Shown: positions 40,327 through 49,002 of the stretch, piece by piece
How positions within the stretch are numbered: the first letter of the stretch is position 1
Layout: each line of letters starts with the position of its first letter
Virus record (IMG/VR): IMGVR_UViG_3300042010_000030
Coordinates: 1 to 64,000 of that record
DNA length: 64,000 nucleotides
Direction: 5' to 3' (one strand)
From: a virus
Notes under the pieces: model-generated
What the model saw: the letters and a program-made list of their open reading frames with translations, nothing else
What the model was told of the DNA's origin: nothing
Database searches by the model: none
Position numbers and translations under genes: made by a program

Positions 40327-41820
40327 ATGAAATATCCATCCTGGTCACGTAAACCACACATCAGAAAACGCAATGTCGTGCTGACTGAAAAAGGTTGGAT
40401 CGTTCAAGAGACTGGCGAACTGCTTGTTTCGAACGTACAACTTCCAAAGAGCATCCAAGCTTACTTCGACCTCATTTCACCTCCTACAATCGACAGTGAC
40501 TCGGTCAACATGACCTATCTAGGCACGACGATTGTTCTTGACTTTGATGACCTACAAGGCTTCATCGATGATCCTGAAAGCTTCATGGACGCGCCGATGT
40601 TTGTCCTTGCTAACAACCGTATTGCAATTCTCGGTGACAGCATTACCGCTCAGTGTTCAACCACAACGAACGGTACTGAAAACTACGGTTACATCAGCAA
40701 CGCACTTCGTCGCGCCAAACAACGCTTTGTCTTCAAGTTGACCGATAACTATGGTCAGGGTGGTGACACTACTGCAATGATGAAACCTCGTACAGCCAAC
40801 GTAATCGCTTCTGGTGTAGGTGCTTGCGTTATCATGGGTGGCACTAACGACCGTGGCTCGGCTGCGATGACTGCTGAACAGACAATGGTCAACTTGCGTC
40901 AGATGCGCGATGAACTAATTGCTGCTGGCATCTTCGTAATCATCATGACCCCTATGCCACGCGGTGATGCGCTGTTCCCTGAGAAGTACCTGTCGGGCGC
41001 TCAACTGGCTTACCATATCGAAGTGCATGACCGCATCCTGGCTGAACTGCCAAGCAACAACTGCAAAGTGGTTGACAACTGGCCGACACTACTTGACGTC
41101 GCTTCAGGTGATCTGAAAGGTATCAAACTAGGCTACACGCACGACGGTCTGCATCCTCGTACAGTTGGTGCTTACTGGACAGGCTACCCGCTGGGCGATG
41201 TCATGAACACAATGACGCCTGTTGAGATCATCATGCCTAATGCTGACAACGTCTGGGTGGCTGGTACTAACGTCACAGGTGATGCATCGGTTAACCCGCT
41301 GTTCTTGGGCACTGCAGGGGTTCCTGGGACAGGTGGTAGTGGTGTTCTTGGTGATGGCTGGGGTGGTACTAACGCGACAGGTACAACTGGTGTGACTCGC
41401 ACTTACTCGAAAGTGAGTGATTGGCAACAAGTCGTCATTGGTGGTATTGCTGCAACATCTGCTGCCGCTGTCGACATTCTCCGTCAAATCAGCCTACACA
41501 CTAAATGCGTGCCTGGTGCTACCTATGAGGCTGTCTGCGAATATGAGCTTGATGCAGGGGCTACCAATGTCCTGTCATTGCAACTCGGTGCAACGGTAAC
41601 TGCTGTGTCTGGTGCTATCGCTCTCTGGGATGGTGATCGATACGACAACGCCAGTCCTATTCAGCCTGTTGCAACTGCTGGCTTCATTCGTTCACCACGC
41701 TTCGTGATGCCCGCTGATGCCACTGACGTGCGTCTGCGTCTTGCTTGCTACCTATCGACCAGTGGTGCTCCATCAGCCACTGTACGCGTGCGCAAGATGA
41801 GCCTGAGGCAAGTGTTGTAA
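40327..41820 (+). CDS. SGNH/GDSL hydrolase with virion-type N-terminal domain
   Basis: 497 aa from ATG 40327. An N-terminal 40-residue domain (VVLTEKGWIVQETGELLVS) also occurs in the protein at 50172. The hydrolase domain has GDSIT (S105), GQGGDT, GGTNDRG and the catalytic pair D273/H276 in HDGLHP; a beta-rich C-terminal domain follows. SGNH enzymes deacetylate or hydrolyse sugars, so it may be a virion or fibre-associated esterase acting on host glycans. The gene is bracketed by near-identical terminators, as a cassette would be. Confidence 0.82.
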   Translation: MKYPSWSRKPHIRKRNVVLTEKGWIVQETGELLVSNVQLPKSIQAYFDLISPPTIDSDSVNMTYLGTTIVLDFDDLQGFIDDPESFMDAPMFVLANNRIAILGDSITAQCSTTTNGTENYGYISNALRRAKQRFVFKLTDNYGQGGDTTAMMKPRTANVIASGVGACVIMGGTNDRGSAAMTAEQTMVNLRQMRDELIAAGIFVIIMTPMPRGDALFPEKYLSGAQLAYHIEVHDRILAELPSNNCKVVDNWPTLLDVASGDLKGIKLGYTHDGLHPRTVGAYWTGYPLGDVMNTMTPVEIIMPNADNVWVAGTNVTGDASVNPLFLGTAGVPGTGGSGVLGDGWGGTNATGTTGVTRTYSKVSDWQQVVIGGIAATSAAAVDILRQISLHTKCVPGATYEAVCEYELDAGATNVLSLQLGATVTAVSGAIALWDGDRYDNASPIQPVATAGFIRSPRFVMPADATDVRLRLACYLSTSGAPSATVRVRKMSLRQVL

Positions 41821-41826
41821 AAGTTG

Positions 41827-41862
41827 GTAAATAAAGGCCCGAAAGGGCTTTTATTTTGGCTG
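41827..41862 (+). terminator. Terminator repeat, right copy
   Basis: GTAAATAAAGGCCC, loop GAAA, GGGCTTTT, ATTTTGGCTG. The last 18 bases (41845-41862) are identical to 40256-40273. Confidence 0.88.
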
Positions 41863-41918
41863 GAGTACCTATAGAATAGCGTCATACACAACGAAACACT
41901 GTGAAGAAGGATTACATC

Positions 41919-42140
41919 ATGCTCAAGCGAATCATTGCAGCACTGACGACTAAACCAGCTGCACCTAAGCAATACATCCTGGTTCGCCGGTCAAAAGAAA
42001 ATCCTAGCGATATGGCCCTGTGTTGCAACATCGTCCAGGGTGAAACTCTGTTCAACTACCAACAAGCCCGTGATAGCCAAACCATCATGGGCATGCAACA
42101 CCCGAAAAACGAATACCTTATCGTCGAATGGACCAACTAA
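41919..42140 (+). CDS. Small hypothetical protein
   Basis: 73 aa from ATG 41919, behind the shared leader GAAGAAGGATTACATCATG. TAGAAT at 41872-41877 is a likely -10. Basic N-terminus, strand-rich middle (KQYILVRRSKENP), unrecognised. Confidence 0.75.
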   Translation: MLKRIIAALTTKPAAPKQYILVRRSKENPSDMALCCNIVQGETLFNYQQARDSQTIMGMQHPKNEYLIVEWTN

Positions 42141-42168
42141 TCAACGCACAGTGAAGAGGTACTACATC

Positions 42169-42408
42169 ATGAGTCGTCAAATCAACGAAATCGCAAAAGA
42201 CATCAGCGCAGCATGGCCGAAACCGAACTATGCCGCTAAACCTTACCTCGATGCAATGCACAGCTTGACCACGATTGACAGCAAGTATGGTCTTGATGAT
42301 GCAGACTCGATCATCCTTTACTTTCTGGCAAATGCCGCATCGTTTCGCGGTGAGTCGGCGCGTGCCCTGAAAGCTGAGTTGAAAGCACTGATCAAAAAAG
42401 CAAAATAA
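42169..42408 (+). CDS. Small hypothetical protein
   Basis: 79 aa, helical, from ATG 42169 with the shared leader GTGAAGAGGTACTACATCATG. DDADSIILYFLANAASFRGESARALKAEL suggests a helical bundle. Not recognised. Confidence 0.75.
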   Translation: MSRQINEIAKDISAAWPKPNYAAKPYLDAMHSLTTIDSKYGLDDADSIILYFLANAASFRGESARALKAELKALIKKAK

Positions 42409-42413
42409 TTGTT

Positions 42414-42451
42414 GCGAAGGCATTGACACTCGTTGATGCCTTCGCTAACAT
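42414..42451 (+). promoter_or_regulatory. Hairpin overlapping a sigma70-like promoter
   Basis: GCGAAGGCAT (42414-42423) is complementary to 42436-42445; TTGACA 42423-42428 runs into the loop, 17-nt spacer, TAACAT 42446-42451. Confidence 0.78.
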
Positions 42452-42501
42452 AGGCAACGTGAACAAAACACTTAAATCATGACACTGAAAGAGAAAGACA
42501 A

Positions 42502-44571
42502 ATGAGCGAGTTTTCCGTATTCAGCCAAGCAGTAACCCGCAATTTCAACACAATGATCAAGAAAGACGACGGTAAGAAGATGAACCTCTTCATCGTCGAC
42601 ATCACCGGTGACGAACTGTATGCCCACTACCTGGCATCGTTCCCTGAAGGTACAAACAAGATGTTCCGCGAGCGTACCGAGCATGATTGCTCTACATGCC
42701 GCAACTTCATCAAGAACATCGGTGGTGTGGTCTTCGTCAAAGGTAATGAATTTCACACAGTCTGGGACTCGATCCTCGGTTTGGGTGAATACGATGTCGT
42801 CGCCAAGGCAATGACTGAGCTGGTTCGCAGCAAAGCGATCAAGTCCGCGTTCTACGTCGGTGAACCAAGCTACGGCGCAGCAACCACAAAAGCTGAAGAT
42901 GGTACGACCTGGAATCACTTCTTTGCCAGCGTACCGCGCATCTATCAGTTCAAACACAACGGCTCGAACGTTGTCGGTGGGCGCAATGACGACGTGGCGA
43001 TCCTGAAACGGTCGATCACTGAACTCACCGACGCATCGGTTGACATCGTTGAAGAACTGATGGATCAAGGTTCGCTGTATCGCGGTGATGAATACAAACA
43101 CCACATCAAGCTGTTGAAGACTCTGAAGGTTGCTTACAACAAGCTGAAGACTGACCGTCAACGTGAAGTTTACCTCTGGACCACTGCGACCCCTTCGACT
43201 CGCATCCGTAACACTGTCATCGGTGCGCTTCTGGTTGACCTGTCCGCTGATATGGAACTGGAAGTCGCTGTAGGTCGGTACGAATCGCATGTTGCACCGG
43301 CGAACTTCAAACGTCCGAAAGCTCTAGTCACTCAAAAGATGATTGACGAAGCCAAGAAACAAGTTGACAAACTTGGTATCGAAGATGCGCTGGCACGTCG
43401 GTACGCCGTTCGTGAAGACATCTCGGTCAACGACATTCTGTTTGTCAACGGCTCTGTGAAACCGAAGCTCCTGGGCGGCGCGTTCGACTCGGTCAAACCG
43501 ACCAAGAAAGGTGCTGTACCTGAGCTGAAAAACGTTGACAACATCAGCGTTGAAGACTTCATCAACAACGTGTTGCCGAAAGCCGACGAAGTTGAACTGT
43601 TCATCAAGAATAATCTTGTCGGTAACTTCGTCAGCCTGGTAGCGCCGGTACATGCTGAAGCGGCATCTTTGTTCAAGTGGGACAGCAAGTTCTCCTGGTC
43701 GTACAGTGGTGAACTCGCTGACTCGGATATTCGTCGCGCCGTACAGGCAAAAGGTGGTCGGGTCGACGGTGTGCTTCGCTTCTCGCACAGCTGGAACTAT
43801 GACAAGCGCAACGCCTCGCTGATGGACTTGCACGTCTTCATGCCAGGTTGCAAGCATGAATCTGGTAAGCATGACCGATACGGTCTTGGTGGTCAGCGTG
43901 TAGGCTGGAACAACCGCAGTGATGCAGCGTCTGGTGGTCGTCAAGACGTCGATTATGTCGAAGCAGCACCAATTGGTTATGTTCCGGTCGAGAACATCAC
44001 TTTCCCAGACATCAAGCGATTGAAGGATGGTGAGTATCAGTGCAAGATTCACAACTGGAATCTGCGTCAACCTACACTGGGCGGCTTCAAAGCTGAAATC
44101 GAGTTCGCTGGTCAAGTGTTCGAGTATGAATACGACAAGCCGCTTGGTCACAAAGAGTGGGTCGACGTTGCAACGATCACACTGAAAAACGGCGTGTTCA
44201 GCATCGTGCATCACATGCCATGTGGTGCAAGCTCGAAAGACATGTGGAACATCAAGACTGAAGAATGGGCAAAAGTCGACATGGTCATGCGCTCTCCGAA
44301 CTTCTGGGGCGGTAAGCAGACCGGTAACCAACATGTGTTCTTCATGCTGAAAGACTGCGTGAACCCTGAAGGTACTCGCGGCTTCTACAACGAGTTCCTG
44401 CGTGATGATCTGTCTGCGCATCGCAAGGTGTTTGAACTGCTCGGTAGCAGCCTGAAAGTACCAGCGAACGACAACCAACTGAGCGGCGTGGGCATCTCGA
44501 CAACGAAGAAAGAAGAAATCCTGATTCGTGTCAAAGGCAGTATCAATCGCGTCCTGAATGTTGTATTCTAA
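42502..44571 (+). CDS. Large conserved phage protein with DUF2135-like domain
   Basis: 689 aa. It has an N-terminal HDCSTCRNFIKNIGGVVFV segment (possible metal site), a helical middle and a C-terminal part with SLMDLHVFMPG...GGRQDVDY...DGEYQCKIHNW, resembling the DUF2135/TerD-type beta sandwich (DLDLHV-P-G...GG-LDVD). Proteins like this pair with the gene at 44621 in many phages, but I know of no defined function. Its own promoter and strong leader suggest high early expression. Confidence 0.7.
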   Translation: MSEFSVFSQAVTRNFNTMIKKDDGKKMNLFIVDITGDELYAHYLASFPEGTNKMFRERTEHDCSTCRNFIKNIGGVVFVKGNEFHTVWDSILGLGEYDVVAKAMTELVRSKAIKSAFYVGEPSYGAATTKAEDGTTWNHFFASVPRIYQFKHNGSNVVGGRNDDVAILKRSITELTDASVDIVEELMDQGSLYRGDEYKHHIKLLKTLKVAYNKLKTDRQREVYLWTTATPSTRIRNTVIGALLVDLSADMELEVAVGRYESHVAPANFKRPKALVTQKMIDEAKKQVDKLGIEDALARRYAVREDISVNDILFVNGSVKPKLLGGAFDSVKPTKKGAVPELKNVDNISVEDFINNVLPKADEVELFIKNNLVGNFVSLVAPVHAEAASLFKWDSKFSWSYSGELADSDIRRAVQAKGGRVDGVLRFSHSWNYDKRNASLMDLHVFMPGCKHESGKHDRYGLGGQRVGWNNRSDAASGGRQDVDYVEAAPIGYVPVENITFPDIKRLKDGEYQCKIHNWNLRQPTLGGFKAEIEFAGQVFEYEYDKPLGHKEWVDVATITLKNGVFSIVHHMPCGASSKDMWNIKTEEWAKVDMVMRSPNFWGGKQTGNQHVFFMLKDCVNPEGTRGFYNEFLRDDLSAHRKVFELLGSSLKVPANDNQLSGVGISTTKKEEILIRVKGSINRVLNVVF

Positions 44572-44620
44572 ACATCAACTCTCGGCTAATCCGAAAATTT
44601 AATCTGAAGGAACACTTGCA

Positions 44621-45022
44621 ATGACTACTACAACTGAAACCATGTTCGAAGCTGCATCCCGTCTGAAGCTGCGTTTTGCTTCGCAAGTCGGTCAACTGTC
44701 TGTTGAAGACCTCTGGGACTTGCCGCTGACCTCGGCTACCAAGCCGAACCTGGACGCAATCGCAGTCGAGCTGAACCGTCAACTGAAGGGCACCGAAGAA
44801 AGCTTCGTATCGACCGGCAAGAAAAACGCTGTGCTGGAACTGAAGTTCGAAGTTGTCAAGCACATCATCGACGTCCGCGTTACCGAGAACCAGGCGAAGA
44901 TCGATGAGCGCAACCGTCAGGAACGCAAAGCGCAAATCGCTGACTTGATCGAACAGAAGAAAAGCGAAGGTCTGAAAGCTCTGTCCCTGGAAGAGCTTGA
45001 AAAGTTGGCGGCCACGCTGTAA
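44621..45022 (+). CDS. Conserved partner of the 689-aa protein
   Basis: 133 aa. MFEAASRLKLRFASQVGQLSVEDLWDLPL is a motif seen in many phage and prophage proteins that follow the large HDCSTC gene. The C-terminal half is a helix with many Lys/Glu, likely coiled coil. Function unknown. A terminator follows. Confidence 0.75.
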   Translation: MTTTTETMFEAASRLKLRFASQVGQLSVEDLWDLPLTSATKPNLDAIAVELNRQLKGTEESFVSTGKKNAVLELKFEVVKHIIDVRVTENQAKIDERNRQERKAQIADLIEQKKSEGLKALSLEELEKLAATL

Positions 45023-45039
45023 AGCTTCACAGTGGTAAA

Positions 45040-45067
45040 GAAACGCCCTTCATTGGGCTTTTCTTTT
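45040..45067 (+). terminator. Intrinsic terminator
   Basis: GCCC-TTCATT-GGGC extended by AAGAAA/TTTCTT beyond one mismatch, then TTTTGG. Confidence 0.75.
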
Positions 45068-45123
45068 GGTTCCGATACCAGTATACTGATCACATCAAAC
45101 AACAGTGAAGAGGTTTATAGATC

Positions 45124-45396
45124 ATGAAAGTCTCCTACGTCACTCTCTCGTTCACCAGCAAAGACAGCAACACAGAGACCCTACTAGGGTCCGCTGAGAA
45201 CTTTGGTGACGCGCATGCGATGATCATCACGCACATCGAAGCAGAGCGCGCTAAGATCAAAGCAGCTTGGTACGAACACTTCAACGCTGAGTGGCCGGGC
45301 GAGCATCACGAAATCGAACTGGTGCAGACCAACGTCGGTAAAGTCATTGTCGTGACCTACGCTGCCGATACTTGCTGGTATCAAATCACCAAATAA
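45124..45396 (+). CDS. Small hypothetical protein
   Basis: 90 aa behind the leader ACAACAGTGAAGAGG...GATCATG. TATACT at 45082-45087 is a candidate -10. An alpha/beta pattern ending VIVVTYAADTCWYQITK; unrecognised. Confidence 0.75.
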   Translation: MKVSYVTLSFTSKDSNTETLLGSAENFGDAHAMIITHIEAERAKIKAAWYEHFNAEWPGEHHEIELVQTNVGKVIVVTYAADTCWYQITK

Positions 45397-45408
45397 AGGT
45401 ATACGCCG

Positions 45409-45436
45409 ATGTGTGTAGGTAATACACTGCACACAT
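45409..45436 (+). promoter_or_regulatory. Inverted repeat with -10-like box in loop
   Basis: ATGTGTGTAG (45409-45418) pairs with CTGCACACAT (45427-45436, one G-U); the loop carries TAATAC. No strong -35. Confidence 0.5.
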
Positions 45437-45458
45437 GCAAACACTGATTGGATACCAC

Positions 45459-45653
45459 ATGAAGACTTATTTGATTCAACTGTGTAATGAAGACGGGTCA
45501 ACCCCTCTTGGCAAATGCCCTGAATATGAGATCGAAGGTGAAGACTACCTCGATGCTCAGTTCAAAGCGATGAAAGCTCATCCAGGCACAGAGGTCGTTT
45601 CCTGGGGGTTGAAGTCAGATATTGAAGCATACAATAAACGTTGGAATTTGTGA
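45459..45653 (+). CDS. Small hypothetical protein
   Basis: 64 aa. I prefer ATG 45459 (MKTYLIQL) to ATG 45435, which falls inside the inverted repeat and near the likely transcript start. Short strand-helix-strand protein, unrecognised. Confidence 0.65.
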   Translation: MKTYLIQLCNEDGSTPLGKCPEYEIEGEDYLDAQFKAMKAHPGTEVVSWGLKSDIEAYNKRWNL

Positions 45654-45666
45654 GAGGTATTAGATC

Positions 45667-46053
45667 ATGAAAGCAACAATGTACCGTAAGTCAGAGTTCA
45701 TGGGCAACATCATCAAACATGAGATTACCCTGATCGAAGTCAAAGACCATCAGAAGTATGCACAGTACAACAACGCGGTCAAAGTGCTGTGCCGTCACAA
45801 GAAGAAACGTCTTGACTCTGAACACACCTTCAGCTACGACCCGTATGTGGTGATTGTTGAAGGTTGGAATCGTCCAGAGCCAGCAGACATGTTCGACGTG
45901 GTCGAAAAGACCGACACGTTGACCATCAAGAAGTCGTCCTACGCGTCGTTCGATGCGCGCTTCATGACTGACTTCGATCAAATGGTTGATGAGGGCAAGC
46001 TCGGTAAGGTGATCTTCGAAGCCCGTAGCACAAAAGGTTATAGCTGCTACTGA
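45667..46053 (+). CDS. Hypothetical protein
   Basis: 128 aa, 13 nt after the upstream stop with GAGAGG before it. Basic and strand-rich (EHTFSYDPYVVIVEGW). Not recognised. Confidence 0.75.
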   Translation: MKATMYRKSEFMGNIIKHEITLIEVKDHQKYAQYNNAVKVLCRHKKKRLDSEHTFSYDPYVVIVEGWNRPEPADMFDVVEKTDTLTIKKSSYASFDARFMTDFDQMVDEGKLGKVIFEARSTKGYSCY

Positions 46054-46069
46054 AGAAAATAAATTGGCT

Positions 46070-46105
46070 AGGAGTGTTTACATTGAGCATTCCTTTCCAT
46101 ACAAT
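46070..46105 (+). promoter_or_regulatory. Promoter with -35 in a hairpin loop
   Basis: AGGAGTG (46070-46076) pairs with CATTCCT (46088-46094, one G-U). The loop starts with TTTACA (46077-46082); 17-nt spacer, TACAAT 46100-46105. Confidence 0.72.
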
Positions 46106-46138
46106 AGCGGCATACGAAACTTCTGAAGAGTGAACGAC

Positions 46139-46513
46139 ATGAGTAAGGCAAAGATTTCCGATGTTCGTCAAGGTGTGACCCTGTACTACGTGCTCGCGTT
46201 TCCACACAAAGGTATGCCGTCGTACATCAACACGGTGGTCGTCGCCAAACGGCCAGTGTTAAGGTCGTCAGGTGCTCTGTTTGGTGAAGTTCTCGAATAC
46301 TTCGATGATGACCTAGGGACTGGCTCGTATACTCGGCCGTTCTCGTTGCGTGACGCAGGCATCATTCAGAACAGGTACAACTTCCACTGTACCTTCACTT
46401 CCCTGAAAGCGGCAAAGCGTTATGCCGAGCGCATGGATCGTGTATGCTTGAACGCTGCCGAGCGTGTGAAGTACAACCGGAAAATTGCAGAGTCCAACGA
46501 CCCTTTCTTCTAA
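46139..46513 (+). CDS. Hypothetical protein
   Basis: 124 aa from ATG 46139 (the GTG nine bases earlier is not needed). Strand-rich with a C-terminal helix (SLKAAKRYAERMDRVCLNAAER). Unrecognised. Confidence 0.72.
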   Translation: MSKAKISDVRQGVTLYYVLAFPHKGMPSYINTVVVAKRPVLRSSGALFGEVLEYFDDDLGTGSYTRPFSLRDAGIIQNRYNFHCTFTSLKAAKRYAERMDRVCLNAAERVKYNRKIAESNDPFF

Positions 46514-46535
46514 CACAAAAAGTTTCCAAACAGAC

Positions 46536-46565
46536 AACGCCACTCATTGTGGCGTTTTCCTTTCC
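46536..46565 (+). terminator. Intrinsic terminator before rIIA
   Basis: AACGCCAC pairs with GTGGCGTT around TCATT, followed by TTCCTTTCC. Confidence 0.82.
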
Positions 46566-46587
46566 TCAGCAAAAAGGTAAGATTGTA

Positions 46588-48930
46588 GTGAAGATACGCC
46601 AAGAAGATAATTTGATCCTGACGAACGGTAATAACGAAAAGAAGTTTACCATTCAGGCAAGCGCGAAAGCGTTCCAGATCCTGAGTTCGGCATTGTACTC
46701 GCGCAAGATCGAGGCAATCATTCGTGAGCTGAGTTGTAACGCGCATGATAGCCATGTCCAGGCAGGTTGCCCTGAACGGCCAATTTTGGTGCATATGCCA
46801 AACACCTGGGAACCCGAATTCTACGTGGAAGACTTCGGTATCGGTCTGGATGCAGACGATGTGGAGAACATCTATACCTCGTATTTTACATCAACCAAGA
46901 CAGAAAGCAACGATGTAATTGGTGGATTTGGTCTGGGTTCGAAAACGCCGTTCTCCTACTGCGACAGCTTCAACATCCGTGCACGCAAGAATGGCTATGA
47001 ATACCACTTCAATGCCTTCATCAACATGCAAGGTGAGCCTGCCACATCGCTGATCAGCAAGAGCGAAACGACCGAACCTAACGGCGTGCGTGTGACTGTT
47101 CCTGTCAAGACAACTGACTTCAATCAGTTCAATAGTGATGCAGTGAAGGTCTTCAAGTGGTTTGTCGTCACCCCTGAAGTCGTCGGTGGTTCTATCGCAG
47201 TCGACAACAGCAAAGCGCTTCGTCTTGCTAAAGAAGGATCGTTCTGGTCGACCTATTCGAAGGATGGGTGGGAACGTAACACGATTACCGCAGTGATGGG
47301 TAACGTTGCCTATCATGTGCCTAGCGTGTCTGAGACCTTTGCATCTCACTTCAACCCAAGCGAATGCGCGTTCTTCAAGAACAACACCTTGACCGTCAAG
47401 TTCGACATCGGTGAACTGGATGTTGCGGCTTCGCGTGAAACGATCTCCTTTGATGAAGAGACTGAAAAGCAATTCATCAAGCGCGTTAAGGAAGTGATCA
47501 ATCAGTTCTGTGCCGACACACAAGCCAAACTTGATAGCGAAGTTGACAACGTACCTGACGCAATTGCTCTGGTTGAGGAAAGTGTAGGTGCATGGGCTTA
47601 TGACATGTTCACCTTCAACGGTGTGAGTATTCGCACCCTTGCAGACGACAACTTCATCAAGGTAATGAACGCCGAGTTTGAAGAGTCTACAAATGAAGAC
47701 AGCAGACTTGACAGCTACTACTTTGCCGAGAACCGTCGTGGTCAAGTGAAGCGACATTCACTCGATTACGTCGGAGGAATGACCTTCAGCAAGTTGCGCC
47801 AACGCAAGATCGTTATCCTGCAGGGCAACGACAAAGGCTTCCAGCGCGTTGCACGGTCTTTGGTCAAAGATTCAACCGGATTCTTTGGTGTGTTCTTCAC
47901 TGATGTTCTGGTTGAACAGGCTGTTCGAGATGAGTTGGTTAAAATCTTCGGTGACTATATCGAGTTCAGTGTTGCTGCCGATCTTCTTGTTATTGATAAG
48001 GCTGAGCGTAAAGCCCAACGTGATGCGCTGAAAGCCCTGCAAGGGCCTACAGTACGTGCGAAAGCCGCTGCCCGTATAGCGACTGACAGCGTGCGTGTGA
48101 AGCTGTTCGAGTTGATCACAGACCCAACAACAGGTATCCTGACATACAACTATACCAATGAAAAGATTGTTACTGCCGATGTTGTTAACGGTAAAAATTA
48201 CTTGCTCCTACAAGAGCGTTACTTTGAAGCCGACGTAACAGTTGCGCGGCCCTCTAGAACTCTAGTTGGTGAACCTGCATCGGCACTGGATGGTGATGAG
48301 TTTCACCATACTGTTGCTACTTCGGTAGGTGGGTCGATGTTCGCATTCTGCCGCATGTTTAAAATCGATATGCTGATCATCGTTAAGACACCTGCTCTGA
48401 AGAAAGCCGAGAAGATGTTTGGTGCTAATGCGATCAAAGTGGTCAACACCTACGACATCGATTACATTCGCGCAGTGACATTGAAATACAAGCTTGATAA
48501 CTACGGTTTTGACGTTAATATCAAGTCGGTAATGGCCAAGTTCATGGATAGTGATGCCCGTCGCCTAGCTGATGAGATTGTTGGTCGGGCTGAGCGTTTT
48601 ATTGAAAGTAGTCCTAATAGTGACCTGGCTAAGGCATTGTCGTTAGTCTCTAATCTATCGGATGAGGATGTTTACTCTAAACTGCCGTATAACATTCGGT
48701 TCTTGGATCATGACGCCACATTTAACCCATCCACACTTGCGTCAAACGCCCTAGCAACTGCTAAGACGATATTCGACGGCGTGGTATATGACTACCCGAT
48801 GATCTTCGACAGTGAAGATGTTGATTATGTTAACCAGTATGTTCAGCACATGGACAAATTGCGTGAACTGAATGTGTTTATCGAAAAAGAAGTACAGAAG
48901 GATGAGGAATTCCTTGACGACGAGGAATGA
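46588..48930 (+). CDS. rIIA: rIIA-like protein
   Basis: 780 aa from GTG 46588 (MKIRQEDNLIL), AAAAAGG upstream. The N-terminal 200 residues form a GHKL ATPase-like domain: IIRELSCNAHDSH (E and N of the N box), EDFGIGLDADD and GGFGLGSKTPFSYCDSF (G1 and G2 loops). The middle and C-terminal parts match no family I know. In T4 rIIA and rIIB control lysis and exclusion by lambda Rex; the molecular function is unclear. The upstream open frame in this register is not coding. Confidence 0.85.
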   Translation: MKIRQEDNLILTNGNNEKKFTIQASAKAFQILSSALYSRKIEAIIRELSCNAHDSHVQAGCPERPILVHMPNTWEPEFYVEDFGIGLDADDVENIYTSYFTSTKTESNDVIGGFGLGSKTPFSYCDSFNIRARKNGYEYHFNAFINMQGEPATSLISKSETTEPNGVRVTVPVKTTDFNQFNSDAVKVFKWFVVTPEVVGGSIAVDNSKALRLAKEGSFWSTYSKDGWERNTITAVMGNVAYHVPSVSETFASHFNPSECAFFKNNTLTVKFDIGELDVAASRETISFDEETEKQFIKRVKEVINQFCADTQAKLDSEVDNVPDAIALVEESVGAWAYDMFTFNGVSIRTLADDNFIKVMNAEFEESTNEDSRLDSYYFAENRRGQVKRHSLDYVGGMTFSKLRQRKIVILQGNDKGFQRVARSLVKDSTGFFGVFFTDVLVEQAVRDELVKIFGDYIEFSVAADLLVIDKAERKAQRDALKALQGPTVRAKAAARIATDSVRVKLFELITDPTTGILTYNYTNEKIVTADVVNGKNYLLLQERYFEADVTVARPSRTLVGEPASALDGDEFHHTVATSVGGSMFAFCRMFKIDMLIIVKTPALKKAEKMFGANAIKVVNTYDIDYIRAVTLKYKLDNYGFDVNIKSVMAKFMDSDARRLADEIVGRAERFIESSPNSDLAKALSLVSNLSDEDVYSKLPYNIRFLDHDATFNPSTLASNALATAKTIFDGVVYDYPMIFDSEDVDYVNQYVQHMDKLRELNVFIEKEVQKDEEFLDDEE

Positions 48931-49002
48931 TTCAAATACACTACACGCCACAATATGAAAGAATGATTCAAACTTACTTTAATGATCTGAGGATACATCG
49001 CA

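Noticed and set aside
43324-44478. 384-aa minus-strand open frame
   Set aside because: Antisense shadow of the 689-aa gene; no ribosome site and no recognisable protein.
46444-46587. Upstream extension of rIIA
   Set aside because: It covers the end of the previous gene and its terminator; GTG 46588 with AAGG matches rIIA N-termini.
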